Of a stretch of DNA of 64,000 bases, positions 33,651 through 43,235 are shown piece by piece. The DNA lies in NCBI GenBank assembly GCA_963682025.1, contig OY821517.1, positions 47,818,941 through 47,882,940 of the forward strand. Reading direction: 5' to 3'. The notes below the pieces were generated by a model. It was not told where the DNA came from, did not search any database, and worked only from the letters and a program-made list of their open reading frames with translations. Every line of letters begins with the position of its first letter. Position 1 is the first letter of the stretch. The stretch is from Cordilura impudica. Its lineage: Eukaryota; Arthropoda; Insecta; Diptera; Scathophagidae. Made by a program: the position numbers and the translations under genes.

Positions 33651-34020
33651 CATTGAAGTGAGTTACCTCCAATTAAGATGGAGTCGAGGTAACATGGTAG
33701 GGAGGGCAAAAGGGGCAGAACACCTCGTCCCCAATCCCAAGGTAAGTATGGCCATCCATCCATTTAGCGTCCGTTTGTTTTGACAGTTGTTTTTTTTAAA
33801 TCGCACGTGAAAATCTGTAGTGCGGTTTCCCTGGGCCTGAGCAAGACCCCACCCATCCGGCGAGCTAGGCCCCTACGCCAGCACGTGCGACCAGCAAAGG
33901 CTCAGGGAAACGGAAGCGGATCTTCCAACAACGCCGCACCATTACATACAGCGTAAGGGCAAAAAGAAATTTGAATTAAAAGAAAACAAAGGTAGTTGTT
34001 CCCGATTAAGTTCTATAAAT
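33651..34020. other. GC-richer segment with a hairpin
   Basis: GTTTCCCTGGGCCTGAGC (33825-33842) pairs imperfectly with GGCTCAGGGAAAC (33899-33911), enclosing CACCCATCCGGCGAGCTAGG and similar GC-rich DNA. The stretch is unlike its AT-rich flanks and may be a transposon leader or an RNA structure. No frame is evident. Confidence 0.35.
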
Positions 34021-34725
34021 TACCCGGCCCACCAGAAAATGTGATGACCACTTTTTGTCAACATATTGTCATCAAAAAGGTGTATACATATTGTCAACGA
34101 AATTTTACCAACAAATTGTCGACAATAATTTATTGAAAAATTGCGATTGCTGTCCTAAACGACATATTGCAATGCGGGGTGTCAAAAGCATCACAATATT
34201 TTGACAAAAATATGTGATGCATTTTGCTGACAATTTTTGTTGACAATTTGTCGACAATTTGTCACATATCATAAGATACATTTTTTTAAGTGAATAAGAC
34301 AGTTTTTATTTTTTTAAATGTATAAATCGTTATTATAGAATAAGATTATTTTTGTTTTTTTAGTCAAGAAGTCTGTAATATTTTTTTAATATATAAATCG
34401 TTAAATCTATAGTTATATTAATTTTTTTCAATAATAAAAAGAATTGCCTTTAAAAAAATTGTTTTAATTTAGATTTGGATAATTTTATCATAAATTTACT
34501 GAAAAATTTGTTGACAAAATGTTGATAGATTTGTTGACAAAATGTTGGCAAATTTGTTGACAAAATGTTGACAAATTTGTTGCCAAAATGTATATAAAAA
34601 TGTTGACAAAACGTGTCAACCCTGCCGAACTTTTTCAACAAAAATTGTCACAAATAAATATCGACCATCCACATCTTTTTATCAACATTTTGTCAACCTT
34701 TTGTGACAGTTTGGCTGGCCGGGTA
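34021..34725. mobile_element. TA-flanked foldback-like element built of TTGACAAAATG units (family H)
   Basis: 701-bp element with CCCGGCC at the left and GGCCGGG at the right, flanked by TA on both sides (34021-34022, 34724-34725). The interior is largely TTGACAAAATG and its complement, in opposite orientations in the two halves. The left half reads TTTTGTCAACATATTGTC and the middle-right half reads GTTGACAAAATGTTGACAAA. Non-coding; the 63-codon frame at 34450-34641 is just the repeat translated. Looks like a Tc1/mariner-type MITE by target site. Confidence 0.6.
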
Positions 34726-34793
34726 AAATCTGATTTATTTTTCAGTTTCAAACCTTTTTTTTCCTAAATTTGGTTTAGCTTATTTATTTTATA

Positions 34794-35130
34794 CTAGCAG
34801 ATTCCAGCGCTCGAAATTGGAGTGCAATTTCTAAGCAGCTTTATTTTTCAACTTAGCCAATACAGAAACCAACACTTTTATGGTTTATTATTATTGTGAA
34901 TGAAGATAACAAACTCATTAACAAACACATTAACAAATTTAATAAAACACATATATCATATGTATAATTTTATTTATGAGTTAGTAGCAACTTAAAATGC
35001 AATTTACTCAAAATGAAGGAAAAAATTTAAAAATCCGTGAATCTGCGAAACGGCTAAAAAGAAATACCTTCCAAATAATATACGTTTGGTCAAAATCGGG
35101 GTAAAACGGTACAACGAAACACACATTATT
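34794..35130 (-). mobile_element. Helitron family B, copy 3, 5' truncated
   Basis: The 3' end is intact on the minus strand (CTAG at 34797-34794, T flank, TTGGAGTGC hairpin decayed). The body runs to AAAATCGGGGTAAAACGGTA and then stops, lacking the TCTATAATATT start. Carries a TTTATGGTTTATTATTATT block shared with copy 5. Confidence 0.75.
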
Positions 35131-36034
35131 GTTTTAGTCGATATCATGAAGGCTTGTATTACTTATCTACATTGACCAAACAAATAAATTTACATTACAC
35201 TATGCATAGTGTTTGACAGTTTGACTAGTAATTGATACAATTGATTGTCTATTCTATGTACTATGTATGCATTGCAGACTTGTGAGGTATACTACAAAAG
35301 TTAAAAAGCAAAAGTATATACAGACATGCTATAAATAACAAACATACAATACTAATTATATTATATTATATACGAATTTATATTAAGGGGAATTACCATA
35401 TAAAACTTATGCTTAACTATAAAATTGCTGCAGTTTTTCATGTTATTTTAATAAAATTTTCTGTTTTTTTCTTTAATTTGATTTCAAAACTTATATTGAA
35501 TACCTTTTTTGTTAAGAATCATTTATTTGTTTCAAAGAATTTTGTTTTAATACAACTTAAAAAATAATATGCTACATACATATATTAGAAAATAAGTTTC
35601 GATTTGCGTCGCATTTCTTTAACGCCGCAAAACTGGGTTTTGGTGTATGTACATAAAATTATTAACATTAATGGTAACAACAACAACAACATTATTATTA
35701 TCTATTTACAAGATTGTCTCACACAGGATGACGAATAGACGGTCTCCTGTAAAAAATATGATAAATTGTTAGTAAATAGATTATTTATCCACCTGTTTGT
35801 TGTTTATGTAACTTAATTCACTAAGAAAAAAATTGGATCAAAACAAGATAATAATTAAGGTGTGGTGACAAAAACGTGTTAATATGTTAATTTATCTCAT
35901 ACAGAATTTCGATGAATAATCAAAAGTTTCCTTTAAAAAAAATTATAGCAGCACTTAATTAAAAAACATAATAAGTCTCAATAAAAAGCAACAAAAGTCG
36001 GTTATAAATAAAATATATATTAGAAATATTAAAA
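35131..36034. other. AT-rich spacer
   Basis: No coding or repeat feature recognised. Confidence 0.4.
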
Positions 36035-36212
36035 AAAAACATGTGAGTCCGATCACAGAGGAGATGTGTAAACTTCTAGTAATTAAAGATTTTTTTATGG
36101 CACTTTTTTAAAATCAAACACAAAGCGTCATCTATATATCACTTATAGCAATTAACTGAAGGGGCTCTACTAATATAAAACCATTTATTATTATTTCAAC
36201 CGGTTAATTTTT
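36035..36212 (+). repeat. Family C repeat, copy 2
   Basis: Aligns with 215-395 throughout, including CCGATCACAG.GGAGATGTGT at the start and CCGGTTAATTTTTAA at the end. Followed by the same TTTTTCA tract and, as at copy 1, by a mini-me copy within it. Confidence 0.75.
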
Positions 36213-36291
36213 AATGTGTTGTTTTTTATTTTTCATTTTTAAATTTTCATTGTTCGTTTTTAATTTTTCATTTTTAATTTTTAATTTTTCA
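36213..36291 (+). repeat. TTTTTCA-type tract
   Basis: Short tract between family C copy 2 and mini-me A7. Confidence 0.6.
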
Positions 36292-37047
36292 TTATACTCT
36301 ATACCACTATGTGGTTTGGGTATAATGACTTTGTGCTGCTGTTTTTAGCTACCAAAAATATTTGACCTAAACCCATCTTTTATTATACCGATCGACTCAG
36401 AATCACTTTCTGAGTCGATTTAGTGATGTCCGTCCGTCTGTGTGTCCTTGTAAACGTTTTAATCAAACTACAGGTCGCAAATATGAATATATTTTGATGG
36501 AATTTGGTATATAAGCTTTCGTCGACCATAGGATGAAAGCTGTTGAAATTGGTGAAAAGCGGTCCATGATCAGACTTAGTCCCCATACAAATGAAATCGA
36601 CATAAATTGGCATAAGTTCCAAACTATCACATAGATCTTAGTCAAATTGGGTTTGTATGTGTTTATTGTATCCATTAATCAGTAGTCCAAAACAAATTCC
36701 TATAGGACAATTCTTAGTCAAAGAGCTGCTTCCCGATCTTCACTTAAATCTATCAAAAGCCAAAAATATTGCACAGATTTTTCTCAAATTTGGTTTGTGT
36801 ATATTTTTTCAAAATATAAGTGACTTTACCAAATATGGTCAGGATCGTTAAATTTTTCGACCTAGTCTCCACATAAATATAGCACCCGATATGAACTTTT
36901 TCATATCTGCAGCCAAAAAAAAATAATAACAATGGCACTCAAATTTGGTTTATGCTTATTTTCTATATCCAATTCCTTGGACCGAAAGATAGGGTCTCCA
37001 AACCATGGTACAGGGTATCGTCCGACTATAATTTCTTACTTGTTTTT
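36292..37047 (+). mobile_element. Mini-me/Helentron-like element A7
   Basis: 5' stem-loop present (ATACTCTATACCAC...GGGTAT). The proto-microsatellite is reduced to two GTCC units (36427-36434). The 3' palindrome is lost: the end reads GGTATCGTCCGACTATAATT, with the first palindrome arm and the TCTAGA centre missing. Embedded in the TTTTTCA tract. Confidence 0.8.
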
Positions 37048-37466
37048 ATTTTTATTTTTTTCATTTTTCGTTTTTCATTTTTTATTTTTCATTTTTAATT
37101 TTTAATTTTTCATTTTTGATTTTTAATTTTTAAATTTTTATTTTTTGTTTTTCATATGTTTATTTTTCATTTATAATTATAAATTTTTTATTTGCTATTT
37201 TTCATTTTTAATTTTTTATTTTTCATTTTTTATTTTTCATTTTTCGTTTCTAATTTTTGATTTATAGTTTTTAATTTTTTATTTTTGATTTTTAATTTTT
37301 TATTTTTCATTTTTAATTTTTTATTTTTCATTTTTTATTTTTCATTATTAATTTTTCATATACATAACATTTTTTATTTTTTATTTTTAATTCTTTATTT
37401 TTAATTTTTCATTTTTTATTTTTCATTTTTTATTATTCATATTTTATATTTCATTTTTTATTTGTC
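37048..37466 (+). repeat. TTTTTCA-type tract, continuation
   Basis: About 420 bp of ATTTTTCATTTTTTATTTTT units after A7. Confidence 0.7.
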
Positions 37467-38456
37467 ATTCAAAAATTAAGCAATTTGATAAACTTGATAC
37501 TAAATTATTATATTCTAGCATTATAATAGAGGTGTCTCCATATTTTATGCCATATCTTAGCACCAAGATGTCCCATTTACACTATTTTAAATACCAAACT
37601 GCTCGAAACAATGAAACACAACTGTCCTAATTTTACCCAGGAAAATTCTTTATTTTGTGAATGAGAGTGATTTCAACAGACAGACTGACGGACGGTCGCA
37701 CTGCGGACCATATTTTGAGAACGCGGCCAAAGATCATTGATTTATTTCTATTACCTGACACAAAATGACACAAAAAACTGCACTAATCGCCCATTGTGCA
37801 GAAAAACATCATCTACTAAACGTAACCGAAGAGAGGACAAATACAAGAACGGTATACACTCGAAATGCTGCATATTATAAATATACATAAAGAGAATAGA
37901 ATGAACTATAAAACCGACACTGATAATTGCACTCAAAGCTACCGGCACATCATAAATAAATATAAAAATTAGTACAATATGAAATGTAAGATCATAAGCA
38001 TGCATTTTTGTTAATTTTAATTATTGTTACTAGTAAGTGTCTTATTGTTTCTTGTTAATTCCAAAGTGACAGACATGGCATTTAGAGATCCATCTAATCC
38101 AATATTATACAGTAAAAGTTTTTTCATTGTTCATAAAAATATACAAAATAATGCAGACGGACCTGAACAACATATTTGCCATTAGAAAAATTGAGAAAGT
38201 ATTATTATTATTATTAATTGGGGGGGCAAAAAGCAGTCGTGACAGACATGGCAACAAACAGACATCATCTGAAGTTATTTATACGACAAGTAAGATCTAG
38301 TTTATTAAAAACGCATATAAATAACATGATTTCTAAAATAAATTATAGTAAAAAAAGTTTTTCGTAATGTGACAGACATGACTATTCTTTTAGTTTCAAA
38401 ATTACTTAACTACACTTTTCCTTTCTTGCTGGAAAAATAGGGGCTATAAAAATACA
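37467..38456. other. AT-rich DNA with a Transib-like end and spaced GTGACAGACATGGC boxes
   Basis: CACTGCGGACCATATTTTGA at 37698 resembles the Transib terminus. GTGACAGACATGGC or a near copy occurs near 38066, 38239 and 38370, about 130-170 bp apart. An 84-codon minus frame (37751-38005) is hydrophobic and shows no motif, so it is not called. Confidence 0.35.
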
Positions 38457-39062
38457 TATCTGTGGTTTTCTAGAATACCCGCGTATGTCATAAAATCAAA
38501 ATGTTCAGGGGAGCCAAAAAACGTTATATTTGAAATTATGGGCTCGATATAAAGTTTTTAGAACTTTTTACTTAACAGTCCTGCAGATATGGGCAATAAA
38601 TACTTTGTATAAAATTTTGAGTCAAAAATATTTTAGAGGAATAAATCCTAGAAAAGGACGAAAAAACAATATGTAAATTACACTTGAAGTGTGTGCAGAT
38701 AAAATAACTTATGTCGACAAACATCGTTTTCTTTGAAAAAGAAAACTAACAATGCAACCACCCATGTAGACATAAGTTGTTGTTGCTTGAAAAATGGATT
38801 TTTTTGTTCGTCAGCAAAAAGTTAACGGGACTTAGGATGAGAATATAACAACGTATCAAGAATAATAGTGACAAAAAATAACAGAAATAAACACACAAGT
38901 GCTGCAAATTAATTTAATAAACATTTAAGTTACGTCGTTATTTAAAGAAAAAACTCTGAAATGGTCAATATTTTTTTTTTTAAATTTAATACATGTAAAG
39001 AGCGTTAACTCAAAACTGACAAAAATGGACATACGCGGTTATTCGAGAAAACCACGGATATA
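38457..39062. mobile_element. MITE-like element with about 30-bp terminal inverted repeats
   Basis: Left end TATCTGTGGTTTTCTAGAAT followed by ACCCGCGTATGTC. The right end in reverse complement is TATCCGTGGTTTTCTCGAAT followed by AACCGCGTATGTC. About 606 bp, non-coding interior, flanked by TA. Family not recognised. Confidence 0.65.
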
Positions 39063-40297
39063 ACAAACTATTGTCATATTTTCATGTCATTTGAACACTT
39101 TTCTTTGACATGGTATCAATAAAAATTATTTAAATTAAAATTTCATAATTGGACCTAAGGTTGACCTTTGCGTGGAATTTCCCCTATTAGCATTTTGTTA
39201 ATATAAATCAAGATTAAATATCAAATTGATACTAATGCGTTGCAAAATACATCAATGACTTTGTAAAATTATTCAATGTATGGAAGCGACATTGTGCATC
39301 CGTGTTCATATTAAGTAAAACTAGTTAAAAAAAATATATCTGTTGATATTATACATTAATATTCTATGAAAACATAACAGACATATAATTAAATGAAATT
39401 TAATTCAATGCGCCCTAAACTACAGATATGGAAACAGATATTAAAATAATACATGTGAAATTTAATGTGAATCGCAGTTCAAGCAGCAACTAACAATGTG
39501 AGAATTAAAATAATTTTATTTTTATTATTATTATTAACAAAAAAACCTCCCATATAACGTTTCTCCAGCCTAATATTCATGTCTGCATGTGATATGACAT
39601 TTGCTTTATTATATTGAACATAATAGATTTTGTTGGAATTATAAAGACTTAAATAGAATTATGTTTGGCCATTTAAGCAGGTAACACATTCAATACAGTT
39701 TCGATTATATGCTAATAAACCTACTGGATTGGAATCATAATACCTCAAACAATGATTGGGTTATATATTATTTAATTTTTGTAGTTGTGTGACATGACAT
39801 GCATTATACGAGTACAAAGACTGTTTCATTAGTCGTCGATTGGCTCAAAAATTCCATAATCACATTGAATATTTTGTTGCCAAATGAGTGCATGTCATAT
39901 AGAAAATTAAATTTGAGAAATATTAACATATTGGCATTGGAGTGGATGAAAGTAATATCAAGTTAGCTGAGACACCAACCGTAAAATATGGTGAAAAACT
40001 AAATGTTGATGATCTCAAAAATACCAGTATCATTCGAAGTTTTTCGTTATCAGTTAGTATCTACTTTTCGAAATTTACGATTCACGTGGTTTCATTGCAT
40101 AAATCTTAACAATGTCTCTGTGCCGAATGTTTGATACCTTCCAGCTGCTCGTACATAAAGATTTATGAAGTTTTTTAAACAGAAAAATAATTGTTATGGT
40201 TAAAGAGCTGTTCATTGTGGAAAATAAATCTTTTTTTAACTGGAAATCGTAGCGTATTGTATCAATATTTTGGAGATCATTTTGCATCTTTACTTAC
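39063..40297. other. AT-rich spacer
   Basis: No convincing feature. A 70-codon minus frame at 40075-40287 lies just downstream of the exon-like segment and is probably intronic or untranslated if that is real. Confidence 0.4.
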
Positions 40298-40456
40298 TTC
40301 TTCTAAACAAATAGATCGATTTTTCTCATTAAAAATACCAAATTGCTTGGGCTGATATCGAACATATAAAAAACCAGAAATTCCGCCCTTAAACATTTTA
40401 AGGTGATCTCGATATTTATTCTCAACATATTTAATGGCAAAATAAAATATATTCTC
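40298..40456 (-). CDS. Exon-like segment, unidentified protein
   Basis: A 159-bp minus-strand stretch open in one frame (53 codons). It is preceded by ACTAAGCAG, a splice-acceptor-like end, and followed at once by GTAAGT, a consensus donor. The exon would be phase 0 at both sides. The translation (ENIFYFAIKYVENKYRDHLK, then FKGGISGFLYVRYQPKQFGI and ending CLEE) has mixed, globular-protein composition, unlike the low-complexity frames around it. I do not recognise the protein. A transposase fragment is an alternative, and no partner exon was found in the window. The gene, if real, would have introns longer than the flanks seen here. Confidence 0.25.
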
Positions 40457-40960
40457 CTGCTTAGTAGTGCGGATAATAAAATATGCGAGCAACACACACT
40501 GGGTTCGATTGTTATTTTTATTTTTCTATTGATGGATATTCATAAGTACATAAAATTCCAGCATTTAAAAAAGGTGGACAAAAAAAATTTTTTATATTTT
40601 GGGAAAAATGTTCTTATTTCACAACTTTGGCCGTAACTTTGGAACGAAAATCGACAAATTAGCAAATTAAGTTGCAAATTAGGGCATATTTAATGCGCTT
40701 TTAGAAAAAGACACGTTTTTTTTTTTTTTTTGAAAATAAGAAAGGAATAAATATTTAATATGTGTGTATGTTAGTAAAATCTTAAATTGAAATTTTTTCC
40801 AAAGTCCATAATTCCACAAATTTAACTCAAAAAAGTCACATCAGGAAAATTATATTTTTTTGTTGGGGAATAAACATAAACACATAAATAATCTAACCCA
40901 TAAAAACAAAGTTTTTATTAAAATTCTTTCTTTCCTTATGCATATGAGATTTGAATATCT
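40457..40960. other. AT-rich spacer
   Basis: No feature seen apart from a T-run near 40710-40730. Confidence 0.4.
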
Positions 40961-41620
40961 CCGTGACTGTGCGTGACTGTGTGTGACTAACTTCAAATTA
41001 AGCTTTGGCCACAACAAGTCTATGGACAAAGTTTCAGATCCATCGGATGAGGGGAAGTGGGGTTTCAATCGCTCCGTGCCTGTGCGTGACTATGAGTGAC
41101 TGCGCGTAGCTATGTCAAAGTTTATCTTTTTTTACAGAAAGTCTATCGACCAAGTTTCAGATTGCTCGGATAAGTGGAAGCGGGTTTTAAATCACTACGT
41201 GACTGTGCGTGACTATGCGTGACTGAGCGTGACTATATAAAACTTAATCTTTATTTACAGCATGTGTATGGACAAAGTTTCAGATCGATCGGATGAGGGG
41301 AAATGACATTTAGATCACTCCGTGACTGTGCGTGACCATGTGTGACCATGCGTGACTGCGCGTGATAAAGTTAAAGTTAATTTTTTTTTCACAGCAAGTA
41401 CATGGAAGTAGTTTGAGATCGATCGGATGAGGGGAAATGACATTTAGATCACTCCGTGACTGTGCGTGACCACCCTAAAATTAATCTGTAGTCACGACAA
41501 GACTATGAGCCAAGTTTCAGATCAATTGGATAAGAGGGAATGGGGCTACCCATGGCAGACAGACGGACAGACAGAGAGTATGAGTTAAAAGACAGAGTTT
41601 AAAAATAACCATTTCTGAAA
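40961..41620 (+). repeat. GTGACTGTGC minisatellite (family E), copy 1
   Basis: About five units of roughly 125 bp. Each consists of 11-bp GTGACTGTGC/GTGACTATGC subrepeats, a TTAATCTTT..TCACAGCAAGT segment and TATGGACAAAGTTTCAGATC with GATCGGATGAGGGGAAATGA. It ends with a CAGACAGACGGACAGACAGA stretch and GAGTATGAGTTAAAAGACAG. Non-coding. Confidence 0.75.
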
Positions 41621-41639
41621 AAAATATTGAAAAGAAGTT

Positions 41640-42168
41640 TTCGTTGATAGGCCTTTTTTGGAAAATCCCAATTTATAATTTTAGTCATCATTAATGTTAA
41701 AATTATTAGAAACTTCATGATCATCGTTGTCATTATCATTTTCATTGTGGAAAGAATAACTAACCGAAGCTAACATATTATCGGTGAATCATATTTACAT
41801 ATTGCAGTTTAACACAAAATTTACATTCTTACCTCGTTTCACCATATTCCCATTTAAAACTTCATATATATTTTACAAATAGCCTAAATTTAGTCATCTT
41901 TTAAAAAATTTAATTTGGTTTTTATATATATTTTTTTTTTTAAGCGAAATTTTAATATAATTCTGCATTATCAAACTCATCATAAATATCCCAATTATCA
42001 TAATCTTCATTATTATCATAATCTTCACCATCATTATCATAATCTTAAGCTCCATTATAATCATCACTATCTTCATCGCTATTATCATTATCTTCTTTAT
42101 CACCACCTTCATTGTCATCATCTTTATCATAATTTTGATCAGAAATATTTGGCAAAAATAATAACACT
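41640..42168. repeat. ATC/ATT trinucleotide-rich DNA
   Basis: 41960-42140 is an imperfect (ATC/ATT)n run. Read on the minus strand in one frame it would code almost only Asp, Asn, Glu and Tyr with one stop. A related, shorter stretch lies at 41690-41750. It may be a microsatellite or the remnant of an acidic exon; nothing decides between them. Confidence 0.4.
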
Positions 42169-42934
42169 CTAATTCGAAAGTTGATATATTTTGTTCTCGT
42201 ATTTCTGGCTCATGCTTGATATAAATGGGTCAGATCTTATGAAAAACCTATTGAAAATACCTGCATTGGACTTCTCCCGGCTGCATTTACGAGAAAAGTT
42301 ATCTCTACAATTTTTAAAATCTTTGTTTCTTGCTTCTTGAGCTTCTTCCGAAAACTCTTTAAATGGTAAAAGTGCATGCTGTATAATCTCCCGGCCCGTG
42401 AATAAAAAATGTATGCAAGGTGGAAGGCATGCAAAACCACGGATTTTTTTCAACGAAGTATGTAAAATTTTCCAAATGAATCTCAGGAACACAAGAAACA
42501 ACAATCAGTATTGACGGTATTCCCGTCATTAGAATTACGAAATTATGGTTTTGGCTGATCTACAATCAAACCAGTTCTCTCTTTAAACTATTTTTGGATA
42601 CGTAATTTTGTCTCAGCAACAACGTTTTTATGTCTTCATCTGCTTTTTTTTTGTCGTTTTTAATAGGAATTTTATACGATATGTGAAGAATGCATTCAAA
42701 AAATAGAATCCAGCCATGAAATATAGACAACCCAAACTCCAAAGAATGTGTTTTTACTTCTCTCGCAATCATTCTGTCAACTGAATTGAACTTATCGTTG
42801 TGGCCCACATATATAACACTTATGTGTAGAATTTGTGTCCGTAAAAACACAAAAACACCATAAATGACAACCGGACTTTTCATACAAAAATGCAAATAAA
42901 ACAAATTTCTCAACTTTTTTTCTTGTAAATGCAA
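42169..42934 (-). pseudogene. Transib transposase fragment, copy 2
   Basis: The 42934-42566 frame contains HNDKFNSVDRMIAREVKTHS, FGLSIFHGWILFFECILHIS, then GLIVDQPKP, a stop and NSNDGNT at about 42560-42520. After a deletion, the 42504-42169 frame has GREIIQHALLP, SEEAQEARNKDF, SRKCSR and SDPFISSM. This is the same family and the same block order as the Transib at 4.7-7.9 kb, but clearly diverged from it. The part between NDGNT and the VHKIL block (about 80 residues in copy 1) is gone. The N-terminal domains and both termini are absent locally. Confidence 0.8.
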
Positions 42935-43074
42935 ACTGAAATTTTATACTTTTTTAAAATCTACAAAACTAATTTCAGCTGTAACTAATTTAAAAAATTA
43001 TGGACCATTAAAAGTGAAAAATGACCCAATTTTGGACGTTTCTTAAAAAAAATATGAAAAATATTTATATACAC

Positions 43075-43235
43075 ACAGGAGATGTGTAAACATCTAGCAA
43101 TTAAAGATTTTTTTTATGTGCACTTTTTTAAAATCAAACAGAAGGCGTCATCTATCACGTATAGCAAACAACTGCAGGGGCTCTGCTAATATAAAGATAT
43201 TTATTATTATTTATTATTTCAACTGGTTGATCTAT
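43075..43235 (+). repeat. Family C repeat, copy 3
   Basis: Shares GGAGATGTGTAAACATCTAG, GCACTTTTTTAAAATCAAAC and GGGGCTCTGCTAATATAAAG with copies 1 and 2. Followed by the longest of the tracts. Confidence 0.75.

Noticed and set aside
40075..40287. 70-codon minus frame after the exon-like segment
   Set aside because: It begins after the GTAAGT donor in another frame and has no recognisable content.
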